A DNA stretch of 59,207 nucleotides from Tyzzerella sp. (GTDB taxonomy: Bacteria > Bacillota > Clostridia > Lachnospirales > Anaerotignaceae). Position numbers and translations under genes: made by a program. This document shows, piece after piece, positions 1 to 8,183 of this stretch (positions are counted from its first letter, which is position 1; every line of letters starts with the position of its first letter). The DNA is taken from positions 1 through 59,207 of the forward strand of contig DXZA01000027.1 of NCBI GenBank assembly GCA_019415525.1, written 5' to 3'. Below the pieces are notes generated by a model. It saw nothing but the letters and a program-made list of their open reading frames with translations, did not search any database and was not told where the DNA came from.

Positions 1-61
1 TTAACTCAAAACCTTTATAATGTTATCGGCTGTTACTTACATTTCGCAGTCACGAATATTT

Positions 62-89
62 ATTATATCAGGTTTTTTTAGTTTGTCAA
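62..89 (-). promoter_or_regulatory. Proximal promoter of an rRNA operon leaving the window
   Basis: On the minus strand there is a TTGACA -35 (84-89) and a TATAAT -10 (62-67) separated by 16 bases. No gene lies between it and the left end. Such a perfect promoter pointing out of the window, paired with a second one upstream, is the usual arrangement ahead of a 16S gene. The 16S itself is not in the window, so that assignment is inference. Confidence 0.6.
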
Positions 90-164
90 GAACTTTTTTA
101 AAAGTTTTTGTCATTTAAACTATTTTTTTGATGTTTTGTGTCCCCTCTCTTTGGGACGTGTTAT

Positions 165-193
165 ATAATACCACGTAAAAATATATTTGGCAA
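165..193 (-). promoter_or_regulatory. Distal tandem promoter of the same rRNA operon
   Basis: On the minus strand there is a TTGCCA -35 (188-193), a 17-base spacer and a TATTAT -10 (165-170). It sits about 100 bases upstream of the proximal promoter. Tandem strong promoters are typical of Firmicutes rRNA operons. Bases 1-280 contain no gene that I can support, only these promoters and AT-rich leader. Confidence 0.5.
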
Positions 194-280
194 GCATTTT
201 TTTAATTTTTTTCAAAAAAAATTTTTTGAGTTTAAAAATACCATAAATACAATGTAAATTATAGTTAAAAACAAAATAAA

Positions 281-314
281 AAAGAGCATATTCATAAGAA
301 TATGCTCTTTTTAT
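281..314. terminator. Bidirectional terminator
   Basis: A perfect 13-bp stem (281-293 with 298-310) with an ATAA loop is followed by T-rich sequence on the plus side and has an A-run before it, so it can act on both strands. It ends the small minus-strand gene at 318-494 just before the rRNA promoter region. Confidence 0.75.
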
Positions 315-317
315 TAA

Positions 318-494
318 TTAGTAAGTTTCTTTTTCACTTGATTTTTTTGTTGTTTTATTATTTGTTTTTTTCATACTGTTTGTTGTATCCATTGAATATT
401 CATTGGCAAACTCTGTTCTGCTCATATTTTTTTCTGAGCTTTTCTTTGTACAGTTCATGCCTTTGTTCATGTTTTTATTCATATTTTTGTCCAT
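318..494 (-). CDS. Small gamma-type SASP-like protein (58 aa)
   Basis: A 58-residue, very hydrophilic protein rich in Lys, Asn, Met, Ser and Thr. The ATG is preceded by a good ribosome binding site (GGGAGGA). Residues 26-32 read SRTEFAN and continue EYSMDTTNS, recalling the TEFASETN repeat of gamma-type small acid-soluble spore proteins (SspE family), which are degraded as an amino-acid store at germination. There is one copy of the motif and overall similarity is weak, so the assignment is tentative. It sits beside an rRNA operon and is followed by a terminator. A possible sigma-G promoter (GAATA, 17 bases, AATAATA) lies upstream and overlaps the hairpin at 516-562. Confidence 0.5.
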   Translation of the reverse strand: MDKNMNKNMNKGMNCTKKSSEKNMSRTEFANEYSMDTTNSMKKTNNKTTKKSSEKETY

Positions 495-515
495 GATAAA
501 ATCCTCCCAAAATAA

Positions 516-562
516 AATAATAGTATCACGAAGACTTACTTGTCTTTCGTAATACTATTATT
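516..562. terminator. Long hairpin terminator after the SEDS gene
   Basis: The arms 516-535 and 542-562 pair over about 20 bp with one bulged base and a six-base loop. A T-rich tract follows on the minus strand and a T8 run on the plus strand. It lies 17 bases beyond the stop of the SEDS-family gene, so it most likely ends the padR-SEDS transcript. A candidate sigma-G -10 for the small gene at 318-494 overlaps its outer arm. Confidence 0.7.
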
Positions 563-578
563 GTTTTTTTTAAATTTT

Positions 579-2129
579 TTATTCACGATTTTTAAAATTT
601 ATAATTATTCGTCCATCATCTATAATAAACAAACGCTTATCATAATTATGCAAATTCAAATTTCCATCTGTATAGCCTTTTTTATATCCTTTCTCATAAG
701 CCTCTTCATAAATATCATTATATTCTGTATATTCATCATCACAAACTTTAAAAAAACTATTTAAAAAATTATTATCACTATACTTTCTTTTTGAAAAAGT
801 ATTTTTTTCACTCACTACATTTGTATTTCTAAATATAGATAGTAAAATGCCCATCAAAATACCATTTACAATCATATATACTTTTCCATAACTCATAAAC
901 GGAATTTGTGCTTGTACTAAATAATATCCTAAATTATTCATAAAATAAAAAATTATATTACATATAAATATCCCACTTATACCAACAGCTATAAATCTTC
1001 CCATTCTATTTTTTTCTTTAAAAGAACGAATAGTAATTAAAATAATAAATGAAATAATAATTAAAGCTAATATAAAAGCAGGAATTTTTCCAAAGCTATA
1101 CATAAACATAAGAAATTCATTGGAATTTTCTATATCCGGAAAATAATTAAACGAAAATTCTTTACCATCTAACATTATAAGATTACCAGACCCAAAATTA
1201 TTACAAGCAGAAACTATTGATTTTAAAATCCATATTTGATATCCATAACCATATTTATCACTTTCATAATCAAATAACATTTCAATTCTTCTAAATCTGT
1301 ATGGAGAGCCTAAAATAAAACCTATAATAATTAAAGTTAATATAACACAAGCTAACACTATAACAATTTTCTCAGACTTTGTTAATTGGAACCAATTATC
1401 ATTCATAATAAGTATAAATATAAAAAACAATCCAAAAGCCATAGATACAGCAATAGAAATATTAAGTATTGCACAACAGCATAAAACTGAAAAAACTGAA
1501 ATAAAAACAAACTTAAAAAATCCAATAACACCTTGATTTTTCATTCTATATACAATAGAGCCTATCACAGGAACTGTAATAGTTAATAACTGAGGATATA
1601 AACCAGAATATCTTCCATTAAACACAGGTGAAACACCTAGTATTAACACAACAAAAACTATACCTATTGTTAAAACAGTATATAATAATTTAGGTTTTTT
1701 AAAAACAACAGTATAGTCTATAAAATAAACAGCAATCATACATAAAAGACCTATTAAACAACCTAAAATCATTCTTTGAAAATGATATTTTGTATAACTG
1801 TCACCATATACATAATGGTCAGTAATTCCCCCATAACAAAAATATTGTATAGCTACCCCTATACTCATAATTAAAATAACAGCTAATATAAAATGATATT
1901 GTGGTTTAGGTTTATGTATTTTATCAAGATTTACACCAACATCAATAGGGTCACCCATATCAATAATAGCTTTTTCTTCTGCTTCTTTTTCTTCCATTCC
2001 ACAATCAATATAATCTTGTTTTTGCTCATTAATATGATTTAAAAGCTCATCAGCAATATTATCTCTTGCTTTTTTACTTCTTATTTGTTCTATAACACTT
2101 TTAATATATTTTTCAGTAGGCTCCCCCAA
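579..2129 (-). CDS. FtsW/RodA/SpoVE (SEDS) family protein with N-terminal prefix domain
   Basis: A membrane protein of about 516 aa. Residues ~3-75 form a charged helical 'permease prefix' (HAAS/DUF1700-like) domain. About ten hydrophobic segments follow, and then a charged C-terminal tail. The SEDS motif IPFMSYG (residues ~409-415) matches the LPFxSYGG of FtsW/RodA, and YGYQ plus a PDI...NEF segment match the loop that holds the catalytic Asp of SEDS glycosyltransferases. Here that position reads NEF rather than TDF, so an Asp-to-Glu change is suggested (E338). I chose the TTG at 2129 because GGAGG lies 8 bases upstream; an in-frame TTG at 2144 has no site. The gene overlaps padR by 17 bases. 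It is probably not a housekeeping FtsW/RodA but a PadR-controlled paralogue. Confidence 0.75.
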   Translation of the reverse strand: MGEPTEKYIKSVIEQIRSKKARDNIADELLNHINEQKQDYIDCGMEEKEAEEKAIIDMGDPIDVGVNLDKIHKPKPQYHFILAVILIMSIGVAIQYFCYGGITDHYVYGDSYTKYHFQRMILGCLIGLLCMIAVYFIDYTVVFKKPKLLYTVLTIGIVFVVLILGVSPVFNGRYSGLYPQLLTITVPVIGSIVYRMKNQGVIGFFKFVFISVFSVLCCCAILNISIAVSMAFGLFFIFILIMNDNWFQLTKSEKIVIVLACVILTLIIIGFILGSPYRFRRIEMLFDYESDKYGYGYQIWILKSIVSACNNFGSGNLIMLDGKEFSFNYFPDIENSNEFLMFMYSFGKIPAFILALIIISFIILITIRSFKEKNRMGRFIAVGISGIFICNIIFYFMNNLGYYLVQAQIPFMSYGKVYMIVNGILMGILLSIFRNTNVVSEKNTFSKRKYSDNNFLNSFFKVCDDEYTEYNDIYEEAYEKGYKKGYTDGNLNLHNYDKRLFIIDDGRIIINFKNRE

Positions 2130-2460
2130 AATTAACACCTCCAATAACTTTATTCACAGTATTAACATAAACTTTCCACTCTTCTTTTTTATCTTTAAGA
2201 AGTTTTTTACCACTTTTAGTAATTCCATAATATTTTCTTTTTCTTCCATTTTCAGCTTCGTTTTCATAAGAAAATATAAAACCTTTTTCTTCAAGACCAT
2301 GAAGAAGTGGATATAAAGTACCTGCTTTAAGTTCAAAAGTATCATCAGAACGACTTCTTAATTCCTCAATCATTTCATAACCATACATATCCTTGTTTTC
2401 AATTAGTCCAAGTATAAGCAAAGTCATATTCCCACCTATAACATTTTTATCAATTTTCAA
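2113..2460 (-). CDS. PadR-family transcriptional regulator
   Basis: A 115-aa winged-helix repressor. The family core is clear: DMYGYEMIEELRSRS (helix 2-3), ELKAGTLYPLLHGLEEKGF (recognition helix) and the RKRKYYGITKSGKKLL wing. The start is a TTG at 2460 with AGGGG eight bases upstream; an in-frame GTG at 2469 is less well placed. It is first gene of a two-gene operon with the SEDS protein. It is almost certainly autoregulated, since its promoter holds two long palindromes. PadR proteins commonly respond to small molecules or envelope stress, but the ligand here is unknown. Confidence 0.85.
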   Translation of the reverse strand: MKIDKNVIGGNMTLLILGLIENKDMYGYEMIEELRSRSDDTFELKAGTLYPLLHGLEEKGFIFSYENEAENGRKRKYYGITKSGKKLLKDKKEEWKVYVNTVNKVIGGVNFGGAY

Positions 2461-2472
2461 AAATATCACCCC

Positions 2473-2525
2473 TATATATAGATTATCTATATATAAATTA
2501 TATGTAGATAATCTATATATGTCAA
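2473..2525 (-). promoter_or_regulatory. padR promoter with two palindromic operators
   Basis: On the minus strand: TTGACA (2520-2525), 17 bases, TATAAT (2497-2502). A perfect 23-base odd-centred palindrome covers 2473-2495, just downstream of the -10. A second, near-perfect copy covers 2499-2521 between the -35 and -10. Both contain TAGATNATCTA, and their centres are 26 bases apart. Occupancy by PadR would block polymerase, so negative autoregulation is the likely mode. Confidence 0.8.
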
Positions 2526-2535
2526 CATAAATATA

Positions 2536-2557
2536 ACCGCTATAAAACTATAGCGGC
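2536..2557 (-). terminator. Hairpin after floA
   Basis: An 8-9 bp stem with CCGCTATA / TATAGCGG arms and a four-base loop, 11 bases beyond the floA stop. The following T tract is short, so it may be a weak terminator. Confidence 0.5.
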
Positions 2558-2567
2558 TATTAAAAAT

Positions 2568-3611
2568 TTATTTATCATTATTATTTTTATATCCGTTTTT
2601 ATTTTCGTTTATTTTATTACCGAAAATATTTCCTAAATCTGTTTTTGCAATATTATCTTTCATACTTGTATCAGCAAGAACATTTTGCATTTTATAATAA
2701 TCAAGAACACCTATATTACCATTTCTTAAAGCATCAGCAACAGCCATAGGAACCTCAGCTTCTGCCTCAACAACTTTAGCTTTCATTTTTTCAACTTCAG
2801 CTTTCATTTCTTGCTCCATAGCAATAGCTATTGCACGTCTTTCTTCAGCTTTAGCCTGAGCAATCTGTTTATCAGCTTCTGCCTGTTCAATTTGAAGATG
2901 TGCACCTATATTTCTTCCAATATCAATATCAGCAATATCTATTGAAAGTATTTCAAAAGCAGTACCACTATCAAGACCTTTACTTAATACAGTCTGTGAT
3001 ATAGAATCAGGATTTTCCAAAACAGCCTTATGACTTTTTGATGAACCAACAGTTGTTACTATACCTTCACCAACTCTGGCAACAATAGTATCTTCTCCAG
3101 CACCACCAACAAGTCTTGCAAGATTTGCTCTTACAGTAACTTTAGCAATAACTTTAACCTCTATACCATCAATAGCAACAGCAGAAATCCAAGGTGTTTC
3201 AATAATTTTAGGAGAAACACTCATTCTTACGGCTTCAAAAACATCTCTACCTGCAAGGTCAATAGCTGCTGCTCTTTCAAAAGAAAGGTCAAGATTTGCT
3301 CTATGTGCTGCAATAAGAGCATCAACAACATTATCAACACGACCACCTGAAAGAAGATGAGATTCAAGTTGATTTACATTTACATTCATACCTGCTTTTT
3401 GTGCTTTTATAAGAGGTTTTATAATTCTATCTGGTCTTACACGTCTTAATCTCATACCAACAAGTGAAAATATACTTATTTTTACACCGGCTGCCATAGC
3501 TGAAATCCAAAGACCAACAGGTACAAAGCTTAAAAATACTGTTACTATTATAAGAATTATAACAATAGCAAAAGTACCACCAACAAGACTTACAACATCA
3601 AATCCATTCAT
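2568..3611 (-). CDS. floA: Flotillin-like protein FloA
   Basis: A 347-aa FloA (YqfA family), the bacterial flotillin that organises functional membrane microdomains. An N-terminal hydrophobic segment (~8-40) is followed by the long SPFH-like domain with the characteristic HLLSGGRVDNVVDALIAAHRAN and GTAFEILSIDIADIDIGRNIGA stretches. A coiled-coil AEADKQIAQAKAEERRA segment follows, then a Lys/Asn-rich tail. The ATG at 3611 has AGGTG upstream. It lies 33 bases downstream of nfeD, the usual pairing of flotillin with an NfeD-type partner. Confidence 0.93.
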   Translation of the reverse strand: MNGFDVVSLVGGTFAIVIILIIVTVFLSFVPVGLWISAMAAGVKISIFSLVGMRLRRVRPDRIIKPLIKAQKAGMNVNVNQLESHLLSGGRVDNVVDALIAAHRANLDLSFERAAAIDLAGRDVFEAVRMSVSPKIIETPWISAVAIDGIEVKVIAKVTVRANLARLVGGAGEDTIVARVGEGIVTTVGSSKSHKAVLENPDSISQTVLSKGLDSGTAFEILSIDIADIDIGRNIGAHLQIEQAEADKQIAQAKAEERRAIAIAMEQEMKAEVEKMKAKVVEAEAEVPMAVADALRNGNIGVLDYYKMQNVLADTSMKDNIAKTDLGNIFGNKINENKNGYKNNNDK

Positions 3612-3644
3612 AATATACACCTGCCTCTATTTTGTATTTTATAT

Positions 3645-4109
3645 TTAATTTTTAATTTCTCTTACAATAATATTTTTACCATTAATAGATATAACTTCAA
3701 CAATTTTACCTTGTTGAATATATCCACCATTAGAAAAAACCTCAGTTATAACACCATCAAAATCAGCTTTCCCATATGGCTTTAAAGGTGTTACACAAAT
3801 ACCTTTTTTACCCATTAAATATTTTATACTTTCTTCGTCAAAATCTTTTCCATCTATGGTTTCTGTAAGAATAATTTTATTATATACTTTGTTCTTTTTC
3901 AAAATATACATAGCTATAATACAAATTAATATAACAATCAAAATAGCTATACACATATGTATAATGCCATAAGTATTTGCAGTAATTAAAACTGCAACTG
4001 CAAAAGAACATATTCCTATTATTCCAAATATACCAAAACCGGGAAGGAAAAATTCAGCAATAAGAAGAACAGTACCTATAACAAACAATAATACTATCCA
4101 TGGAAACAT
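3645..4109 (-). CDS. Short NfeD-family membrane protein
   Basis: A 154-aa protein lacking the ClpP-like protease domain of long NfeD forms. Residues 1-70 contain three to four hydrophobic segments, including AEFFLPGFGIFGIIG. Residues ~95-154 form the NfeD OB-fold, with GKKGICVTPLKPYGKADFDG and a GGYIQQGKIVEVISINGKNIIV stretch. It is encoded immediately before floA with its own GGGAGG site. NfeD proteins are thought to assist flotillin assembly. Confidence 0.88.
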   Translation of the reverse strand: MFPWIVLLFVIGTVLLIAEFFLPGFGIFGIIGICSFAVAVLITANTYGIIHMCIAILIVILICIIAMYILKKNKVYNKIILTETIDGKDFDEESIKYLMGKKGICVTPLKPYGKADFDGVITEVFSNGGYIQQGKIVEVISINGKNIIVREIKN

Positions 4110-4191
4110 AAAAACACCTCCCTAATTCATATTATTGATTTTAGTTTAATAATATCACAATAATCATTTATATTAAATAAAAATAAACAAA

Positions 4192-4220
4192 AAAGTACAG
4201 ATAAAATTTATCTGTACTTT
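4192..4220. terminator. Terminator of the tetrapyrrole operon
   Basis: A 13-bp stem (4192-4204 with 4208-4220) lies eight bases beyond the hemB stop, with T tracts on both strands. It separates hemB from nfeD. Confidence 0.8.
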
Positions 4221-4227
4221 AAAAAAT

Positions 4228-5187
4228 TTAATAAAGTTCACCTTTTGCAAATTCTTTTGCAAAGTATGTAATTATAATATCTGCACCGGCTCTTTTTATT
4301 GAAACAAGACTTTCCATAGCAGCTTTTTTACCATCAAGCCAACCCATTTTGTCAGCAGCTTTAATCATAGAATATTCACCACTTACATTATAAGCACAAA
4401 CCGGAATATTTGTATTATCTTTAGCAGATTTTATTATATCAAGATATGGAAGTGCTGGTTTTACCATTATAATATCAGCACCTTCTTCAACATCTGCCAT
4501 AATTTCTTTTAAAGCCTCTCTGCTGTTAGCAGGGTCCATTTGATATGTTTTTCTATCACCAAACTTAGGAGCAGAATCTGCTGCATCTCTAAAAGGACCA
4601 TAGAAAGATGAGCAATATTTTGCACTATATGACATAAGAACAGTATTTACAAAGCCTTCTTCATCAAGAGCTTTTCTTATATATTTTATTCTTCCGTCCA
4701 TCATATCAGAAGGAGCTATCATATCAGCACCAGCTTTTGCATATGAAACTGCTGTTTTTGCAAGTAAAGGAAGTGTTTTATCATTATTTACATAACCATC
4801 TTCAATAAAACCACAATGACCATGGCTTGTATATTCACAAAGACATACATCAGCAATAACATACATATCAGGATAATCTTTTTTTATAGCCATAATTGCT
4901 TTAGAAACTATATTACCCTCACAATATGCACTTGTTCCAAGTTCATCTTTATGGTCTGGTATACCAAAAATAAGAACTCCTTTCAAACCAAGTTCATAAA
5001 GTTCTTTTATTTCTTCCATAAGCATATCTATTGAAAAACGGTAATTATTAGGCATAGATGATATTTCTTCTTTTATACCTTCACCCTCAACAACAAAAAG
5101 AGGGTATATAAGTTCATTTTTATTTATAATGGTTTCTCTTACCATACTTCTTATAACTTCATTAGTTCTAAGTCTTCTACCTCTCAT
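4228..5187 (-). CDS. hemB: Porphobilinogen synthase (5-aminolevulinate dehydratase)
   Basis: A 319-aa enzyme that condenses two 5-aminolevulinates to porphobilinogen. The zinc-site cysteines are in ADVCLCEYTSHGHCG (~residues 115-129). The two active-site lysines are in MSYSAKYCSSFYGPFRDA (~195) and DIIMVKPALPYLD (~245). It has an AAGGAGG site and is the last gene of the operon, 15 bases after cobA/hemD. The start and length match the family. Confidence 0.97.
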   Translation of the reverse strand: MRGRRLRTNEVIRSMVRETIINKNELIYPLFVVEGEGIKEEISSMPNNYRFSIDMLMEEIKELYELGLKGVLIFGIPDHKDELGTSAYCEGNIVSKAIMAIKKDYPDMYVIADVCLCEYTSHGHCGFIEDGYVNNDKTLPLLAKTAVSYAKAGADMIAPSDMMDGRIKYIRKALDEEGFVNTVLMSYSAKYCSSFYGPFRDAADSAPKFGDRKTYQMDPANSREALKEIMADVEEGADIIMVKPALPYLDIIKSAKDNTNIPVCAYNVSGEYSMIKAADKMGWLDGKKAAMESLVSIKRAGADIIITYFAKEFAKGELY

Positions 5188-5202
5188 TTTTTAAAAACCT
5201 CC

Positions 5203-6696
5203 TTATGAAAGTATATTTAATACAGCATCACAAATTCCTTTTACAGTTGAATTTTTAGCTGTGATATCAACATTAACACCCATATTTTCAAGAGTTTCTG
5301 TTGTTTTAACACCAATAGAACATATTTTAGCATTACCATATTGTTTTTCTGTTATATTCATAAAATTATTAGCCTGTGATGAGCTTGCAAAAACAATAGC
5401 ATCATAACCACCATTTTTAATATCATTAAGAACATTTATATTAATATCATCATTAACAGTATTTGTATATGCTATTACTTTTTCAACAATTCCACCTACT
5501 TTTTCAACAGATTTAACAATATTATCACCTGCAATATCAGATGTTGGATAAAGAACTAAATCCTTTTCGTGAATATTATTTTCTAAAACAATACCACCTT
5601 CATCACTATTATATTTTTCAGGCATAGCATCAACAAAAAGTCCTCTTTCCTCCACAGCTTTTTTAGTACGCTCACCTATAACAAATATTTTTGAATTATA
5701 AAGACAACGTATATCTTTATGGAGTTTTTTCATTCTTGAAAAGAAACTTTCAACACCATTTACACTAGTAAATACAATCCAATTATATTTTGATATATTA
5801 TAAATAGCATTATCAAGTTTTGAATAGTCAGAAGGTTCTCCTATTTTTATTGTAGGGAAAGGTATAACATATGCACCATATTCAGAAAGTATTTTTTCTA
5901 TTTCTCCAGATTTTTCAGTTGTTCTTGTAACAGCTATTTTCTTTTTCCAAAGAGGTCTGTATTTTTGCCATTCTATTTTTTCTCTAGCTTTAACAACATC
6001 ACCAATTACAGCAACTGCTGCATGACCTATATTTTCTTCTTTTGCTTTGTTTGCTATATCAAAAACAGTTCCAACAACAACTTTTTGCTTTGGAGTTGTA
6101 CCCCATTGTATTACAGCAGCAGGTACAGTTTTATCCATACCCTCTTTAATAAGTTCCTCTGTTATTTTTTCAAGATTTTTCATACTCATAAGGAATACAA
6201 GAGTTCCTTTAAGCTTTGAAATAGCTTTATAATCTATATCTCCATCATTCTTTTTATGTCCTGTAAACACATGAACAGATGAAGAATAATCTCTATGAGT
6301 AACAGGTATTCCTGCATAGGCACAAACAGAATAAAATGAAGAAATACCTGGTAATATTTCAAAATCTATACCTTCATCAAAAAGTCTTTCTGCTTCTTCT
6401 CCACCTCTACCAAAAATAAAAGGGTCACCACCTTTTAATCTCAATACAGATTTATTTTCTTTAGCCTTTTTGACAAGAACAGTATTTATTTCTTGTTGAT
6501 TAAGAGTATGATTTTTAGGCTCTTTACCTGCATATATAAGTTCACAATCTTTTTTTGCATAGTTAAGAAGTTTTTCAGAAGCAAGTCTATCATAAACTAT
6601 TACATCAGCATTTTCTATAAGTTCTTTACACCTTACTGTAACAAGTCTTTCATCTCCAGGGCCTGCTCCTGTTATATAAACTCTTCCTTTTTTCAT
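5203..6696 (-). CDS. cobA-hemD: Uroporphyrinogen-III methyltransferase / uroporphyrinogen-III synthase fusion
   Basis: A 497-aa bifunctional protein. Residues 1-~240 are the SAM-dependent C-methyltransferase (GAGPGDERLVTVR near the start, then LRLKGGDPFIFGRGGEEAE and GTTPKQKVVVGT). Residues ~250-497 are uroporphyrinogen-III synthase (FTSVNGVESFF and FASSSQANNF). It closes the linear tetrapyrrole and methylates it to precorrin-2, feeding both siroheme and corrin synthesis. The fusion is common in Clostridia. It lies between hemC and hemB. Confidence 0.96.
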   Translation of the reverse strand: MKKGRVYITGAGPGDERLVTVRCKELIENADVIVYDRLASEKLLNYAKKDCELIYAGKEPKNHTLNQQEINTVLVKKAKENKSVLRLKGGDPFIFGRGGEEAERLFDEGIDFEILPGISSFYSVCAYAGIPVTHRDYSSSVHVFTGHKKNDGDIDYKAISKLKGTLVFLMSMKNLEKITEELIKEGMDKTVPAAVIQWGTTPKQKVVVGTVFDIANKAKEENIGHAAVAVIGDVVKAREKIEWQKYRPLWKKKIAVTRTTEKSGEIEKILSEYGAYVIPFPTIKIGEPSDYSKLDNAIYNISKYNWIVFTSVNGVESFFSRMKKLHKDIRCLYNSKIFVIGERTKKAVEERGLFVDAMPEKYNSDEGGIVLENNIHEKDLVLYPTSDIAGDNIVKSVEKVGGIVEKVIAYTNTVNDDININVLNDIKNGGYDAIVFASSSQANNFMNITEKQYGNAKICSIGVKTTETLENMGVNVDITAKNSTVKGICDAVLNILS

Positions 6697-6709
6697 AAAA
6701 TTTTACCTC

Positions 6710-7591
6710 TCAGTCTATTTTAGTAATTTTTTCAGCTAACTTTCTACCAAGTTCAGAAGCCTCATTAACATTACCATCTATTTCTTCAAAAATAATTTTA
6801 TCTGTATAATAAACAGCTTTTATTTTTATATTATCTCCATCAACTGTTGCAAAAGCTCCAACAGGTGCATGACAATCAGCACCAACAACTTTTAAAAAAC
6901 CTCTTTCTGCTTTTTGGCATATTTCAGATTTTTTATCATTTAAAGCTATCATATATTTTTCAATATATTGGTCATTATCTCTTATTTGAATACCTATTAT
7001 ACCTTGACAAGCAGCTGGTACCATTTCATCAAGTGAAAATTCATAAGATATTTTTTCAGAAAGACCAGCTCTATTAAGACCTGCCGCAGCAAGAACAACA
7101 CCATCAACTTCATTTCCTATTTTAGAAAGACGTGTATTTATATTTCCTCTTATAGGAATAATTTCTATATCATCTCTTAAATTTTTAAGCTGTACACTTC
7201 TTCTTAAACTACCTGTTCCAATTTTAGAACCGGAAGGCATATCAAAAAAAGATTTACCATCACCTGAAACAAAAACGTCCATAGGATTTTCACGTTTTGT
7301 AACAGCACCAAGTTTAAGACCTTTTGGCATTTCTTCCGGCATATCTTTAAGACTATGAACAGCAATATCAATTTTTCTATCAATAAGAGCCTGTTCAATT
7401 TCTTTTACAAAAACACCTTTTCCACCTATTTTATCTATAGTTTTATCAAGTATTTTATCACCTTGTGTTTTTATAACAACTATTTCAGTTTCAACATCTT
7501 TAAATTTTTCTTTAAGTAATTTTTCAACTATTTCAGCTTGTTTAAGTGCAAGTATACTTCCCCTTGTACCTATTTTAATAACATCACTCAT
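6710..7591 (-). CDS. hemC: Hydroxymethylbilane synthase (porphobilinogen deaminase)
   Basis: A 293-aa enzyme that polymerises four porphobilinogens. The start IKIGTRGSILALKQAE and IAVHSLKDMP with the catalytic Asp (~83) are present. The dipyrromethane-cofactor cysteine is C240 in VVGADCHAPVGAF. It overlaps the preceding dehydrogenase gene by eight bases. Glutamyl-tRNA reductase (hemA), which often sits next to hemC in Clostridia, is not in this operon. Confidence 0.97.
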   Translation of the reverse strand: MSDVIKIGTRGSILALKQAEIVEKLLKEKFKDVETEIVVIKTQGDKILDKTIDKIGGKGVFVKEIEQALIDRKIDIAVHSLKDMPEEMPKGLKLGAVTKRENPMDVFVSGDGKSFFDMPSGSKIGTGSLRRSVQLKNLRDDIEIIPIRGNINTRLSKIGNEVDGVVLAAAGLNRAGLSEKISYEFSLDEMVPAACQGIIGIQIRDNDQYIEKYMIALNDKKSEICQKAERGFLKVVGADCHAPVGAFATVDGDNIKIKAVYYTDKIIFEEIDGNVNEASELGRKLAEKITKID

Positions 7592-8183
7592 TAAAATACC
7601 TCTTTAAAATATTTTCTGTTATATTAATATAATCATCACTATATATAACATCATCAGATATTATTTCTGATAATATTTTTTTTCTTAAATTTTTATCACT
7701 TATATTTTTTATCACACTACGTCTTTTATTTTCAAAATAATCAATCTTACTACCCAACGATACATCAATATTTTGACATATCTTTTTAGAAAGTGCAGGA
7801 AAAGCCCCATCTGTACTTACAGTAACAGTAAGCCTTTCATTTTTTTTATGAGCAGGAAATATAAAATCTCCTTCCAAATCTCCACCGGAAACACTACAAA
7901 GTATACTTTTTTCATTAGCACATTTATAAACAAAATTATTTGTTATTTCGTCAGCAGCAGCAATAACCATAAAAAAGCCTTCAATATCATTTTTTTCAAA
8001 CTGCTTTTTAATTATATTTATATTTTCAAATTCAAATATATCCGAAATAAAATCATTAGCTAAAACAGTAATATCACATTGGAAATCCACTAATTTTCTT
8101 ATTTTTATTAAAGCTGCATTTCCACCACCAACAACAATAACTTTTTTATTCTCCATATTAATAAATATAGGTAATATTTTCAA
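7584..8183 (-). CDS. Precorrin-2 dehydrogenase / sirohydrochlorin ferrochelatase-like protein
   Basis: A 199-aa Met8p/SirC-type protein. The Rossmann motif VIVVGGGNAALIKIRKL is at ~residues 15-31. SVSGGDLEGDFIFPA and TVSTDGAFPALSKKI are the family's signature stretches. It oxidises precorrin-2 to sirohydrochlorin using NAD. The start is a TTG overlapping the cbiJ stop (TTGA) with AAGGTG seven bases upstream, so translation is probably coupled. Whether it also chelates a metal cannot be told from sequence. Confidence 0.88.
   Translation of the reverse strand: MKILPIFINMENKKVIVVGGGNAALIKIRKLVDFQCDITVLANDFISDIFEFENINIIKKQFEKNDIEGFFMVIAAADEITNNFVYKCANEKSILCSVSGGDLEGDFIFPAHKKNERLTVTVSTDGAFPALSKKICQNIDVSLGSKIDYFENKRRSVIKNISDKNLRKKILSEIISDDVIYSDDYINITENILKRYFNE

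Noticed and set aside
302..764. Plus-strand open frames rich in Phe, Leu and Ile
   Set aside because: They lie opposite the small SASP-like gene and the 3' end of the SEDS gene, have no ribosome binding site, and their composition is what poly-A coding sequence gives on the opposite strand.
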